Origin: an uncultured Clostridia bacterium
GTDB lineage: Bacteria > Bacillota > Clostridia > Oscillospirales > Acutalibacteraceae
Reading direction: 5' to 3'
DNA length: 64,000 bases
Assembly (NCBI GenBank): GCA_944384985.1
Contig: CALWVM010000001.1
Span: forward strand, 124,001 to 188,000
In this document: one piece after another, positions 1 to 10,451 of the stretch
How the letters are laid out: every line of letters begins with the position of its first letter
How positions within the stretch are numbered: position 1 is the stretch's first letter
Notes under the pieces: generated by a model
Told to the model about the DNA's origin: nothing
The model's input: the letters and a program-made list of their open reading frames with translations, nothing else
The model's database searches: none
Made by a program: the position numbers and the translations under genes

Positions 1-1
1 G

Positions 2-775
2 ACCCTGCCGCTTTCGGAGATCGAACCGAACCGGGCACAGCCGCGCAAGACCTTTGACGAGGCGGCGCTCGCGGAACTGGCGGAAAGCATCGCCGAACAC
101 GGCGTTTTGCAGCCGCTGCTTGTGCGGCCGCAAGCCGTCGGCGGTTATCGTCTGGTCGCGGGCGAACGGCGGTACCGCGCCGCGCGCATGGCGGGCTTAA
201 AAGAAGTCCCCGTGACTGTGCGCGAAATGACCGACGAGGAAGAGAGTGTTTTTGCGCTCATTGAGAATTTGCAGCGCGAGGACCTGAACCCGCTGGAAGA
301 AGCCGAGGGTTTGCAGCAGCTCATCACGCGGTTCGGCTTGACGCAGGAGCAGGCGGCTGCGCGCGTGGGCAAAAGCCGCACCGCTGTCACAAACGCCCTG
401 CGGCTGTTGCAGCTGCCCGAAGAGACGGCGGCCCTCGTGCGCGACGGCAAGCTTTCAATGGGCCATGCGCGCGCGCTGCTTTCCGTGGAGGATCCGGCGG
501 CGATCAACGCGCTTGCGCAGCAGATCGTACAAAACGGCGTTTCGGTGCGCGAGACGGAACGGCTCGTGAAATCGGCGGGGCGCGAGAAAAAACCGACCGA
601 GCGCCGTGCAAAGCGCCGCGACCGGTTTTATGACGAAGTGGAGCTGGCATTGAGCGAAACGCTCGGCCGCTCGGTGAAGGTCTATGTGGGCAAAGGCGGC
701 CGCGGGACGCTGGAAATCGAATTTTTCGGCACGGACGACCTTAAAAAGCTTGCGGCGGCGTTCGACGAAGACTGA
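2..775 (+). CDS. parB: ParB/Spo0J chromosome-partitioning protein (5' end outside window)
   Basis: ParB binds parS sites near oriC, loads SMC and works with the Soj/ParA ATPase in origin segregation. The reading frame is open from base 2, so the true start lies upstream. Visible are the CTP-binding boxes of the ParB N-terminal domain (GERRYRAARMAG, then ENLQREDLNPLEEAEG), the helix-turn-helix KRSRTAV-like segment (GLTQEQAAARVGKSRTAV) and a short C-terminal dimerisation region ending LKKLAAAFDED. A parB gene followed by serS is a common origin-proximal arrangement in Firmicutes, which supports placing this edge near oriC. No parS-like 16-mer was seen in the window. Noc is a close paralog and cannot be fully excluded without the N-terminus. 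Confidence 0.93.
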   Translation, partial: TLPLSEIEPNRAQPRKTFDEAALAELAESIAEHGVLQPLLVRPQAVGGYRLVAGERRYRAARMAGLKEVPVTVREMTDEEESVFALIENLQREDLNPLEEAEGLQQLITRFGLTQEQAAARVGKSRTAVTNALRLLQLPEETAALVRDGKLSMGHARALLSVEDPAAINALAQQIVQNGVSVRETERLVKSAGREKKPTERRAKRRDRFYDEVELALSETLGRSVKVYVGKGGRGTLEIEFFGTDDLKKLAAAFDED

Positions 776-811
776 TACAGGGAATACCCTATAATCAACC
801 TGTCAACAAAG

Positions 812-1148
812 TCTTTTCTCTCCCCCAGTCTCGCTAACGCTCGCCAGCCGCTGACAGCGGCCGTCCCCTTTGTCGCTACGCGACATTTCCCCACACTGTG
901 GGGAATCACCCTCCTCAGAGGGGGCAACGCTTAACCGAAAGTTTGCAGAAACCCTTTCCTCCCTCTGACGAGGGAGGTGGCACGCGCTTTGCGCGTGACG
1001 GAGGGAGAGAACCCTTGAAAAAGCAAGGGTTCTGACTACCCCCAAGGCTTACTTCGCTCGCCAGCCGCTGACGGCGGCCGTCCCCTTTGTCGCTTCGCGA
1101 CATTTCTCCGCCCCGCGGGGAATCACCCCTGACAAGGGGAGCAAAAGG
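812..1148. repeat. Three palindromic intergenic repeat modules between parB and serS
   Basis: This gap of about 420 bases holds three copies of the hairpin-rich family found throughout the window. Copy 1 (812-926) is a long form: TTTTCTCTCCCCC, then hairpins around GTCGCTACGCGAC and CCCCACACTGTGGGG, ending CTCAGAGGGGGCAA. Copy 2 (953-1012) is a short form with a variable stem, CACGCGC pairing with GCGCGTG (981-997), between CCCTCTGACGAGGGAGG and GACGGAGGGAGAGA. Copy 3 (1038-1148) is a diverged long form. The linker between copies 1 and 2 (about 930-955, CCGAAAGTTTGCAGAAACCC) recurs in reverse complement near 20500-20530. No gene is seen in this gap. Confidence 0.8.
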
Positions 1149-1171
1149 CACTTTATTTAACACGCTTACCT

Positions 1172-1177
1172 TATAAT
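1172..1177 (+). promoter_or_regulatory. Possible -10 element of serS
   Basis: TATAAT lies 18 bases before the serS start codon, with a strong ribosome site (CGGAGG) in between. No good -35 hexamer sits 16-18 bases upstream, so this is a weak call. If real, the transcript would have almost no leader. Confidence 0.3.
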
Positions 1178-1194
1178 AATATCGGAGGCAAACT

Positions 1195-2478
1195 ATGCTG
1201 GACATCAAATTTGTTCGGGAGAACCCGGAGCTTGTCAAGGAAAACATCCGAAAGAAATTCCAGGATGAAAAACTGCCGCTTGTGGATGAAGCGATCGACC
1301 TCGACCGCCGCTACCGCGAATGCAAGGGCCGCGCGGACGGGCTGCGCGCCGATCGCAACCGCATCAGCAAGCAGATCGGCGCGCTGATGGCAAAAGGGCA
1401 GCGCGAGGAAGCGGAAGCGACCAAGAAAAAAGTTACCGAAATGGCGGATGAATTGAAGTCGCTCGAAGAGCAGGAGACCGAGCTTTCCGCACAGCTTCGC
1501 GAACGGATGCTTGTGATCCCGAACATCATCGGCCCGGATGTGCCCATCGGTAAAGACGACAGCGAGAACGTCGAGCGCGAGCGCTTCGGCGAGCCGGTCG
1601 TGCCGGATTTCGAGATCCCCTACCATGTGGACATCATGGAGAGCTTTGACGGCATCGACCTCGATTCCGCGCGCAAGACGAGCGGCAACGGCTTCTATTA
1701 CCTCAAAGGCGACATCGCGCGGCTGCATTCCGCCATCCTCTCCTATGCGCGCGATTTCATGATCGACCGCGGCTTCACCTATTACGTCCCGCCGTTCATG
1801 ATCCGCGGGAACGTCGTGACGGGCGTTATGAGCTTTGCCGAAATGGAAAACATGATGTATAAGATCGAGGGCGAGGATCTGTATTTGATCGGCACGAGCG
1901 AGCACTCGATGATCGGCAAATTCATCGACACGATCCTCCCGGAAAGCGACCTGCCGCAGACGCTCACGAGCTATTCGCCCTGCTTCCGCAAGGAGGTCGG
2001 CGCGCACGGCATCGAGGAGCGCGGCGTGTACCGCATCCACCAGTTCGAGAAGCAGGAGATGGTCGTGGTCTGCAAGCCCGAAGAGAGCGACAAGTGGTAC
2101 GACGTGCTGTGGCACAACACGGTCGATTTCTTCCGCTCACTGGATATCCCCGTGCGCACGCTGGAATGCTGCTCGGGCGACCTTGCCGACCTGAAGGTCA
2201 AGAGTCTGGACGTTGAGGCGTGGAGCCCGCGCCAGAAAAAATATTTCGAGGTCGGTTCGTGCTCAAACCTCGGCGACGCGCAGGCGCGCCGCCTCGGGAT
2301 CCGCATCAAGGGCGAAAAGGGGAATTATTTCCCGCACACGCTCAACAATACCGTCGTCGCCCCGCCGCGCATGCTCATCGCTTTTCTCGAGAACAACCTG
2401 TGCGCCGACGGCACGGTGAACATCCCCGCGCCTTTGCGCATGTATATGGGCGGCAAGGAAAAGCTGACAAAGAAATAA
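1195..2478 (+). CDS. serS: Seryl-tRNA synthetase
   Basis: Cytoplasmic class II synthetase that charges tRNA-Ser (and tRNA-Sec if present). At 427 residues it is the usual bacterial length. The N-terminal part (about residues 1-110) is the long antiparallel coiled coil that grips the tRNA variable arm. The catalytic domain shows GTSEHSMIGKF, motif 2 around CFRKEVGAHGIEERGVYRIHQF and motif 3 near NTVVAPPRMLIAFLENN. The start is supported by CGGAGG seven bases upstream. It follows parB across a repeat-filled gap and ends in a strong terminator. No T-box leader is visible, because the upstream DNA is made of repeats. Confidence 0.98.
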   Translation: MLDIKFVRENPELVKENIRKKFQDEKLPLVDEAIDLDRRYRECKGRADGLRADRNRISKQIGALMAKGQREEAEATKKKVTEMADELKSLEEQETELSAQLRERMLVIPNIIGPDVPIGKDDSENVERERFGEPVVPDFEIPYHVDIMESFDGIDLDSARKTSGNGFYYLKGDIARLHSAILSYARDFMIDRGFTYYVPPFMIRGNVVTGVMSFAEMENMMYKIEGEDLYLIGTSEHSMIGKFIDTILPESDLPQTLTSYSPCFRKEVGAHGIEERGVYRIHQFEKQEMVVVCKPEESDKWYDVLWHNTVDFFRSLDIPVRTLECCSGDLADLKVKSLDVEAWSPRQKKYFEVGSCSNLGDAQARRLGIRIKGEKGNYFPHTLNNTVVAPPRMLIAFLENNLCADGTVNIPAPLRMYMGGKEKLTKK

Positions 2479-2482
2479 GCAG

Positions 2483-2512
2483 AAAAGCCGAGGCGCGCGC
2501 CTCGGCTTTTTC
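2483..2512 (+). terminator. Rho-independent terminator after serS
   Basis: A perfect palindrome starts five bases after the stop codon (AAAAGCCGAGGC with its complement), followed by a T run. It would work in both directions. Confidence 0.9.
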
Positions 2513-2514
2513 GA

Positions 2515-2590
2515 TACCGGATGTTAGACGCCACACCCAGAATCCAGCAAGACAGCGTCTAATCTCCGGGTCTAAAATCCACCGTCTATT
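2515..2590. repeat. Minimal heptad element between serS terminator and guaB promoter
   Basis: Two heptads in complement sense (TACCGGA, TGTTAGA at 2515-2528) are followed almost at once by an array in direct sense (ACCCAGA at 2535, ATCCAGC, GTCTAAT, GTCTAAA, ATCCACC, GTCTATT to 2590), with one 8-base and one 6-base unit breaking the register. This resembles the outer parts of the larger intergenic elements joined without the hairpin core. Confidence 0.6.
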
Positions 2591-2664
2591 TCACCCAAAA
2601 GCCGTCGAAAAGCGCCGCGCGAGCGGGCGAACTGCCTAAAGCGGCGAATTTTCGTAAAAATCTA

Positions 2665-2694
2665 TTGAAAACCCGCCCATGGGAATGGTATAAT
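2665..2694 (+). promoter_or_regulatory. Sigma-A type promoter for guaB
   Basis: TTGAAA (2665-2670), an 18-base spacer and a consensus TATAAT (2689-2694), about 32 bases before the guaB start. A GGGAGGA ribosome site follows. Confidence 0.8.
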
Positions 2695-2723
2695 AATGGA
2701 TAATTAAAATGGGAGGATAGTAA

Positions 2724-4190
<1,467 letters not shown>

Positions 4191-4222
4191 CGCGCAAAAA
4201 CAGAGAAGGAGCACAACACGAT

Positions 4223-5476
4223 ATGTACGCAGATTTGATGGATACCATCGGGTTTGTCGAAGCCCATGATAAAGAAGTCGGCGAAGCCATGCGGGCGGAA
4301 CTCAACCGCCAGCGGCGCAATCTGGAGCTGATCGCCAGCGAAAACATCGTTTCCCCCGCCGTTATGGCGGCGATGGGCAGCGTGCTGACCAACAAATACG
4401 CCGAAGGCTATTCCGGCAAGCGCTATTACGGCGGCTGTGAATGCGTGGACGTGGTCGAGGACATCGCCATCGCGCGCGCAAAGGAACTGTTCGGCGCCGG
4501 CTTTGCCAATGTCCAGCCCCACTCCGGCGCGCAGGCGAATATGGCGGTCTATTTTGCCCTTTTGACGCCTGGCGACACGGTCATGGGCATGAACCTTGCC
4601 GAGGGCGGCCATTTGACGCACGGCTCGCCCGTGAATATGTCCGGCAAATACTTCCATTTTGTCCCCTACGGCGTCAATGCCGAGGGCTACATCGACTATG
4701 ACGAATTCGAGAAAACGGCGCGGGAATGCAAGCCGAAACTGATCGTCGCGGGTGCGTCGGCGTATCCGCGCATCATCGACTTCAAACGGATTTCCGAGAT
4801 TGCAAAGGAAGTCGGCGCATATCTTATGGTAGATATGGCGCACATCGCGGGGCTTGTCGCCGCAGGGCTGCACCCCTCGCCCATGCCCTATGCCGACGTG
4901 GTGACCACCACCACGCACAAGACCCTGCGCGGTCCGCGCGGGGGGCTCATCCTCACGAACGACGAGGAGCTTGCCAAAAAGATCAACAAAGCCATCTTCC
5001 CCGGCACGCAGGGCGGCCCGCTCATGCACATCATCGCGGGCAAGGCGGTCTGCTTCGGCGAAGCGCTGAAGCCCGAATTTAAAGATTATCAGCAGCGCGT
5101 GGTCGACAACTGCCGTGCGCTCGCCAAAGGGCTTCTTTCGCGCGGCATCCAGCTTGTCTCCGGCGGCAGTGACAACCACCTGCTGCTTGTGGACCTGCGC
5201 TCGACCGGCGTAACGGGCAAGGAGCTCGAACACCGGCTTGACGAAGTGTATATCACCGTCAATAAAAACGCCATCCCCAACGACCCCGAAAAGCCCTTTG
5301 TCACAAGCGGCGTAAGACTTGGCACGCCCGCTGTTACAACGCGTGGGCTTGGCACAGAGGATATGGATAAGGTCGCCGAATACATCGCGCTTGCCGCGAC
5401 CGATTTCGAAGCGAATGCAGAGCGTATCCGCGAGGGCGTGACCGCGATCTGCAAAAAATATCCGCTGTACGAATAA
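4223..5476 (+). CDS. glyA: Serine hydroxymethyltransferase
   Basis: PLP enzyme that interconverts serine and glycine while making 5,10-methylene-tetrahydrofolate. At 417 residues it is typical in length. The PLP lysine is Lys233 in [16 protein letters not shown], and the N-terminal [21 protein letters not shown] and [16 protein letters not shown] signatures are intact. The start at 4223 has AAGGAG about 12 bases upstream. An in-frame ATG at 4238 is an alternative, but the family usually has this N-terminal helix. It lies downstream of guaB, a sensible pairing because purine synthesis consumes one-carbon folate. Confidence 0.97.
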   Translation: MYADLMDTIGFVEAHDKEVGEAMRAELNRQRRNLELIASENIVSPAVMAAMGSVLTNKYAEGYSGKRYYGGCECVDVVEDIAIARAKELFGAGFANVQPHSGAQANMAVYFALLTPGDTVMGMNLAEGGHLTHGSPVNMSGKYFHFVPYGVNAEGYIDYDEFEKTARECKPKLIVAGASAYPRIIDFKRISEIAKEVGAYLMVDMAHIAGLVAAGLHPSPMPYADVVTTTTHKTLRGPRGGLILTNDEELAKKINKAIFPGTQGGPLMHIIAGKAVCFGEALKPEFKDYQQRVVDNCRALAKGLLSRGIQLVSGGSDNHLLLVDLRSTGVTGKELEHRLDEVYITVNKNAIPNDPEKPFVTSGVRLGTPAVTTRGLGTEDMDKVAEYIALAATDFEANAERIREGVTAICKKYPLYE

Positions 5477-5509
5477 CCAGAAACTGCCGGAAAGGATGCC
5501 GCCCATCGC

Positions 5510-6043
5510 ATGAGAGACGTGATTATCGCGAGCAAAAACCCTCGCGCCGCCGAGCGGATGCGCGCCATCTTACAAAGCGGGCAGATTTTTGTAAATACGC
5601 TGCTGCCCTCCGGGGCGGAAGTGCTCAGCTACGCGAGCATCCGCCCCGAGGCGGTCGTGGTCTGCGGACATCTTGCCGATATGCCTGCGACAGAGCTCGC
5701 GCGGCTTTTGCCGGGCGGGTTTGACGTTGTGTGGCTGATGTCGTCCGGCGACCCGCAGCCGGGGTACAGCAGCAACCTTGTGCCGATGCAAAAGCCCGTG
5801 GACCGTGCGGAGCTGCTCGGCACGGTGCGGCGGCTCGCCGCGGCAGAAAGCGAGCAAAGCCGGCCGCGCGCCGTGCGCGCGCCGGAGGACGAAGCCCTGC
5901 TTCGCGCGGCAAAGGAAGTCCTGATGCGCACGCTGGGGATCTCGGAACGCGAAGCGCACCGCGAATTGCAGCGCCGCGCCATGCGCGCAGGACGAAAGCT
6001 TCTCGACGAAGCGCGGCAGGTGCTGAAGACGGCGGGCGAATGA
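5510..6043 (+). CDS. ANTAR-domain antiterminator with degenerate receiver domain
   Basis: ANTAR proteins bind paired hairpins in nascent RNA and prevent termination. The C-terminal part (about residues 125-175, LLRAAKEVLMRTLGISEREAHRELQRRAM) is a clear ANTAR three-helix domain with the conserved alanines. The N-terminal 110 residues resemble a response-regulator receiver, but the strand where the phospho-acceptor Asp should be reads PEAVVVCGHLADMPATEL, with no Asp at that site. It is therefore probably not controlled by phosphorylation. No histidine kinase lies nearby. It sits 33 bases after glyA and may share its transcript. Its RNA targets cannot be read from the window. Confidence 0.88.
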   Translation: MRDVIIASKNPRAAERMRAILQSGQIFVNTLLPSGAEVLSYASIRPEAVVVCGHLADMPATELARLLPGGFDVVWLMSSGDPQPGYSSNLVPMQKPVDRAELLGTVRRLAAAESEQSRPRAVRAPEDEALLRAAKEVLMRTLGISEREAHRELQRRAMRAGRKLLDEARQVLKTAGE

Positions 6044-6054
6044 ACGGCACGCGC

Positions 6055-6180
6055 CAACAGAGATCAGAATACAGATGTTAGATATCAGAGGCGGTGCAGG
6101 CAGGTTTCACGCATTGCGGCGGCTGCGCAGGAAAAATAAAATTTGTAGTTGTAGGGGCGGGTTTCCACGCCCGCCCGCAA
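6055..6180. repeat. Composite heptad/GTAGGGGCGGG intergenic element
   Basis: Five heptads in complement sense (6055-6089, for example GATCAGA, TGTTAGA, TATCAGA) are followed by GCGG, a spacer resembling GGTTTCACAAAGCCGCGGCT, and then the hairpin module GTAGGGGCGGG with CCCGCCC (about 6150-6178). The same order recurs near 18.5 kb and 52.0 kb, and in inverted order at 12.06-12.16 kb. The array starts 12 bases after the stop of the ANTAR gene. Confidence 0.75.
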
Positions 6181-6266
6181 GAAAGTTGGATTTTAAATCG
6201 GTTCCGCCGCGGAGCGGAATCATAAATAGAACGTAGTCAAAAACTATCTACAACAGGAGGGCGGCT

Positions 6267-7103
6267 ATGAAATTCACCAAAATGCAAGGCGCGGGCAACG
6301 ATTATATCTATGTCAATGCGTTCGAAGAACGTGTGGAAGATCCCGCAAAAACGGCCCGGCTCGTCAGTGACCGCCATTTCGGCGTCGGCGCGGACGGGCT
6401 TGTGTGCATTTGCCCTTCTGAAAACGCCGATTTCTTTATGGATATCTATAATGCGGATGGCTCGCGCGCCAAAATGTGCGGCAACGCGATCCGCTGCGTC
6501 GCGAAATATGTGTATGACCGCGGGATGACCGACAAAACGGAAATTGCGATCGAAACGTTGAGCGGCATCAAGACCGTCAAGGTGTTCACCGAGGGCGGCA
6601 AGGTCACGGCCGCGCGCGTCAATATGGGCGCGCCGATCCTCGCCGCGCGCGAAATTCCGACGACGTTCGACGGCGATTTCGTGGTTAGTCAAAAACTAAC
6701 TATCGATGAAACGGACTACGCCGTCACCTGCGTTTCCATGGGCAACCCGCACTGTGTGCTGTTCGTGGACGACGTGGAAGGGCTGGAGCTTGAAAAAATC
6801 GGCCCCAGGTTTGAGCATCACGAACGCTTCCCCGACCGCATCAATACGGAGTTCGTGCGGACAATCACGCCAACAGAATTCGACATGCGCGTTTGGGAAC
6901 GCGGCTCGGGCGAAACGCTCGCCTGCGGCACGGGCGCGTGCGCGTCGGCGGTCGCGTCGGTCTTAAACGGACGCGCCGAACGCGATACCGACATCCGCGT
7001 GAACCTGCGCGGCGGCCAGCTTGTGATCCGCTGGTCAAAGAATGGCGACGTCTATATGACCGGTCCCGCCGAAGAGGTCTTTTCGGGGGAAATCAAATTT
7101 TAG
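6267..7103 (+). CDS. dapF: Diaminopimelate epimerase
   Basis: Converts LL- to meso-diaminopimelate for lysine and peptidoglycan synthesis. The 278-residue length is normal. The two catalytic cysteines are present: Cys71 in SRAKMCGNAIRC and Cys220 in GETLACGTGACASA. The substrate loop GAGNDYIYVN is at the N-terminus. A strong AGGAGGG site supports the start. The stop codon TAG lies inside a repeat heptad (TTTTAGA at 7098-7104), so the last bases of the gene may have been set by the repeat. dapL, the next gene, makes the LL-diaminopimelate substrate. Confidence 0.97.
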   Translation: MKFTKMQGAGNDYIYVNAFEERVEDPAKTARLVSDRHFGVGADGLVCICPSENADFFMDIYNADGSRAKMCGNAIRCVAKYVYDRGMTDKTEIAIETLSGIKTVKVFTEGGKVTAARVNMGAPILAAREIPTTFDGDFVVSQKLTIDETDYAVTCVSMGNPHCVLFVDDVEGLELEKIGPRFEHHERFPDRINTEFVRTITPTEFDMRVWERGSGETLACGTGACASAVASVLNGRAERDTDIRVNLRGGQLVIRWSKNGDVYMTGPAEEVFSGEIKF

Positions 7104-7411
7104 ATTTTATTATAGACACCGGATTTTAGATGTAGGATGGGAAATCCTGTGGAAAGCCAAAATTTTGCGCAAACGCGTAGCGGCGGGGGACTCCCTTGTT
7201 AAGGGAGATGTCCGCGCAGCGGACAAAGGGTTTCCGGAATCCGGAGGATTTCCACGCCCGCCGGAGCAATTTGATGTCCCGCTGCCCTCGTCGGGTGCAG
7301 ATTCTCCGAATCCCGCCCCCCCTCTTTGATTTCCACGATGGCGCGGCTTTGCGAAAACTTACCCACCCCACATCTAACATCCGGCGTCTAATATCCAGTA
7401 TATCATCCAGC
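7098..7411. repeat. Heptad-bounded intergenic element between dapF and dapL
   Basis: Complement-sense heptads at 7098-7137 (TTATAGA, CACCGGA, TTTTAGA, TGTAGGA) overlap the dapF stop. Direct-sense heptads at 7372-7411 (ATCTAAC, ATCCGGC, GTCTAAT, ATCCAGT, ATCCAGC) end 11 bases before the dapL ribosome site. Between them are ACGCGTAGCGGCGG (shared with 15.62 kb), hairpins such as TGTCCGC with GCGGACA before AAAGGG, and a partial TTTCCACGCCCGCC module. No gene is seen; the dapL frame happens to stay open through it. Confidence 0.7.
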
Positions 7412-7432
7412 ACAACAGCGGAGGTAAAACAT

Positions 7433-8653
7433 ATGCAGATCAACAAAAACTTTCTGAAGATCGAAAGCAGCTACCTGTTTTCCGGCATCGCCAAAAAGGT
7501 GCGCGAATACAAGGCGGCGAATCCCGACAAAGCGGATTCGGTCATCAGCCTCGGCATCGGCGACGTAACACGGCCGCTCGCACCCGCATGCATCGAAGCC
7601 ATGCACAAGGCGGCGGACGAAATGGCGCATGCCGAAACGTTCCACGGCTATCCGCCGGAGTACGGCCAGGATTTCCTGCTGGAAGCCATTTTGCAAAATG
7701 ACTATCTTGCGCGCGGCATCCAGCTTGACAAGTCGGAAATTTTCGTTTCCGACGGTGCGAAATCCGACTGCGGCAACATTGGCGACATCTTTTCGAATGA
7801 TAACGTCGTCGCGGTGTGCGACCCCGTCTACCCCGTGTATGTAGACACGAACGTCATGAGCGGCCGCGCGGGCGACAAGACCGAAACCGGCTGGTCGAAC
7901 ATCGTCTATATGCCCTGCACGGCAGAGAACGGCTTTTTGCCGCAGATCCCGGACTGCCACGTAGATATGATTTATCTATGCTTCCCGAACAACCCCACCG
8001 GCATGGCGGCAACAAAGGAACAGCTGAAGCCCTGGGTCGATTACGCCAACCGCGAGGGCGCGGTGATTTTGTTCGATTCGGCGTATGAGGCGTTTATCAC
8101 GACGCCCGGCGTGCCGCACTCGATTTTTGAGATCGAAGGCGCGAAGACCTGCGCCATCGAGTTCCGCAGCTTCTCGAAAACCGCCGGCTTCACCGGCGTG
8201 CGCTGCGGCTATACGGTCGTGCCGCATGACCTGAAATTTGACGGTGTGGAATTAAACGCCATGTGGGCGCGCCGCCAGGCGACGAAGTTCAACGGCGTTT
8301 CCTACATCACCCAGCGCGCCGCCGCGGCCTGCTACACCCCGGAGGGCAAGCAGCAGCTTCGCGACACCATTGCCTATTACCAGCGCAACGCCAAAACGAT
8401 CTACGACGGGCTCAAAGCCTGCGGCTTCACCGTGTACGGCGCGGTGGATTCGCCCTATGTGTGGCTCAAAACGCCCGACGGCATGGGCAGCTGGGAATTC
8501 TTTGACCTTTTGCTCGAAAAGATGCAGGTCGTGGGCACGCCCGGCGAGGGCTTCGGCCCTTCGGGCGAGGGCTATTTCCGCCTGACCGCGTTCGGTTCGG
8601 CAGAGAACACAGAAAAAGCGGTCGAGCGCATCAAGGCGTATTTCGCAAAATAA
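7433..8653 (+). CDS. dapL: LL-diaminopimelate aminotransferase
   Basis: PLP enzyme that makes LL-diaminopimelate directly from tetrahydrodipicolinate, bypassing the acylated intermediates. The 406 residues beginning [26 protein letters not shown] match the family in length and in the [18 protein letters not shown] motif. The PLP lysine is Lys249 in [18 protein letters not shown]. The frame is open further upstream to 7196, but that extension is repeat DNA; GGAGG lies just before the ATG at 7433, so I chose that start. With dapF it gives the last two steps before decarboxylation to lysine. Confidence 0.97.
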   Translation: MQINKNFLKIESSYLFSGIAKKVREYKAANPDKADSVISLGIGDVTRPLAPACIEAMHKAADEMAHAETFHGYPPEYGQDFLLEAILQNDYLARGIQLDKSEIFVSDGAKSDCGNIGDIFSNDNVVAVCDPVYPVYVDTNVMSGRAGDKTETGWSNIVYMPCTAENGFLPQIPDCHVDMIYLCFPNNPTGMAATKEQLKPWVDYANREGAVILFDSAYEAFITTPGVPHSIFEIEGAKTCAIEFRSFSKTAGFTGVRCGYTVVPHDLKFDGVELNAMWARRQATKFNGVSYITQRAAAACYTPEGKQQLRDTIAYYQRNAKTIYDGLKACGFTVYGAVDSPYVWLKTPDGMGSWEFFDLLLEKMQVVGTPGEGFGPSGEGYFRLTAFGSAENTEKAVERIKAYFAK

Positions 8654-8675
8654 GACCGACCGCGGAGGAATTGGG

Positions 8676-8963
8676 ATGCAGATAGACAAAACCTTAGTGA
8701 TGTATCTGGAAAAGCTCGGCAGAATCGAGCTTTCCGAGGAACAGCGCGCCGCCTGTGAAAAGGACTTACAAAGTATTTTGGATTACATCGACACGTTAAA
8801 CGAATTGGACACCGAGGGCGTCGAGCCTGCGTCCCATTCGTTCCCCGTGGCGAACGTTGTGCGGGAAGACGTGGTGACGAACACCGCGCGTGCGGACGTG
8901 ATCTTAGCCAATGCGCCGGACAGCCGCGAGGGCTGCTTTGCCGTGCCGAAAACCGTGGAATAA
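8676..8963 (+). CDS. gatC: Asp-tRNA(Asn)/Glu-tRNA(Gln) amidotransferase subunit C
   Basis: Small 95-residue subunit that wraps around and stabilises GatA. It has the expected N-terminal helix pair and the extended segment DTEGVEPASHSFPVANVVREDVV. It is the first gene of the gatC-gatA-gatB operon, starting 22 bases after dapL with GGAGG upstream. Confidence 0.95.
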   Translation: MQIDKTLVMYLEKLGRIELSEEQRAACEKDLQSILDYIDTLNELDTEGVEPASHSFPVANVVREDVVTNTARADVILANAPDSREGCFAVPKTVE

Positions 8964-8975
8964 GGAGTGCTGTTT

Positions 8976-10439
8976 ATGGAAATTTTAGACATGAGCGCGC
9001 TTGCGCTCGGCAGCGCCATCCGCGAAAAGCAAATCGGCGTGCGCGAAGCGGCGCAGGCCTATCTGGATGCGATCGAAGCGCAGGACGGCGCTTTGCACTG
9101 CTACAACACCGTCTGCCGCGACGAAGCGCTGCAACGTGCCGATGAAGTGCAAAAGGGCATCGACGACGGCACATACACCTCGCCTTTGGCGGGCGTGCCC
9201 GTCGGCATCAAGGACAATATCTGCACCAAGGGCGTCAAAACCACTTGTTCTTCCAAGATCCTTTCGAATTTCGTACCGACCTATGACGCGACCGTGGTGC
9301 AAAAGCTCCACGCCGCGGGGCTCGTGACATTAGGGAAGCTGAACATGGATGAATTCGCCATGGGCAGCACCACCGAGACGTCGTATACCGGTGTGACGCA
9401 CAACCCGTGGGATTTGGACCGCGTCCCCGGCGGCTCTTCGGGCGGCGCGGCGGCTGCGGTTGCGGCGCGCCTTGCGCCCGTCACCTTAGGGTCGGATACG
9501 GGCGGCTCCATCCGCCAGCCCGCGTCGTTCTGCGGCGTTTCGGGCTTGAAGCCCACCTACGGCGCGGTGTCGCGCTACGGGCTTGTGGCGTATGCGTCGT
9601 CGCTTGACCAGATCGGCCCGCTCGCCCACGACGCGGCGGACTGCGCCGCGCTGTTTGCGGAGATCGAGGGCAAAGACCCCATGGACGGCACGTCCATGGA
9701 AAACCCGAAATTTGATTTCGCGGCGGCAGCAGCGGGTTCGCTTGCCGGCAAGAAGATCGGCCTGCCCGCCGACTATTTCGGCGAAGGGCTCGCCCCCGAG
9801 GTGCGCGCGGCTGTGGAAGCGGCGGCGAAAACCTGCGAGACTTTGGGCGCGACGGTCGAGACCTTCCCCATGCCGATCGTCAAATACGCCGTGCCCGCGT
9901 ACTATATCATCGCCTGCGCCGAGGCGTGCTCGAACCTCTCGCGCTACGACGGCATCAAGTACGGCTACCGCAGTCCCAATGCGGAAAACCTGATGGAAAC
10001 CTATGTCAAGACCCGCTCCGAGGGCTTCGGCATGGAGGTCAAGCGCCGCATCATGCTCGGTAACTTCGTGTTGAGCTCCGGCTATTACGACGCCTACTAT
10101 AATAAGGCGCTCAAGGCGAAAAAGCTCATCCAGCAGTCGTTCTTCGATGCGTTCGAGAAATACGATATGCTCTTAGGGCCCGTTGCGCCCACCACGGCGC
10201 TGAAATTAGGCGAAAACCTTTCGGATCCTCTGAAAATGTATCTCGGCGACATCTACACCGTCATGATCAACATCGCGGGTGTGCCTTCGATGGCGCTGCC
10301 CTGCGGGTTTGATGGGGCCGGGCTGCCTATCGGGATGCAGTTTATCGGTAAGCCGTTTTGTGAGGCGGAAATTTTGTCCGCCGCGGCGGCATTCCAGCAG
10401 GCGACGGACTTCCACAAACAGTCCCCGCAGCAAAGATAA
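8976..10439 (+). CDS. gatA: Asp/Glu-tRNA amidotransferase subunit A
   Basis: Amidase subunit that releases ammonia from glutamine for GatB. Counting from the ATG at 8976, the Ser-cisSer-Lys triad falls at Lys79 (VGIKDN), Ser154 (PGGSSGGAAA) and Ser178 (GSDTGGSIRQP), the same numbers as in the Staphylococcus aureus enzyme. A GTG at 8967 in frame would overlap the ribosome site TAAGGAG, so the ATG was chosen. It starts 12 bases after gatC and is followed 12 bases later by gatB. Confidence 0.97.
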   Translation: MEILDMSALALGSAIREKQIGVREAAQAYLDAIEAQDGALHCYNTVCRDEALQRADEVQKGIDDGTYTSPLAGVPVGIKDNICTKGVKTTCSSKILSNFVPTYDATVVQKLHAAGLVTLGKLNMDEFAMGSTTETSYTGVTHNPWDLDRVPGGSSGGAAAAVAARLAPVTLGSDTGGSIRQPASFCGVSGLKPTYGAVSRYGLVAYASSLDQIGPLAHDAADCAALFAEIEGKDPMDGTSMENPKFDFAAAAAGSLAGKKIGLPADYFGEGLAPEVRAAVEAAAKTCETLGATVETFPMPIVKYAVPAYYIIACAEACSNLSRYDGIKYGYRSPNAENLMETYVKTRSEGFGMEVKRRIMLGNFVLSSGYYDAYYNKALKAKKLIQQSFFDAFEKYDMLLGPVAPTTALKLGENLSDPLKMYLGDIYTVMINIAGVPSMALPCGFDGAGLPIGMQFIGKPFCEAEILSAAAAFQQATDFHKQSPQQR

Positions 10440-10451
10440 GGAGGCGTCGCT

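Noticed and set aside
900-1195. T-box leaders upstream of serS, hisS or proS
   Set aside because: The conserved T-box sequence and specifier stem are not visible before any of these synthetase genes; the DNA before serS is made of dispersed repeats.
6105-6120. parS site near parB (GGTTTCACGCATTGCGG)
   Set aside because: It shares GTTTCACG with parS but the second half does not match, and it lies inside a repeat spacer present in many copies.
7196-7432. N-terminal extension of dapL
   Set aside because: The extension translates repeat DNA, and a strong ribosome site precedes the ATG at 7433.
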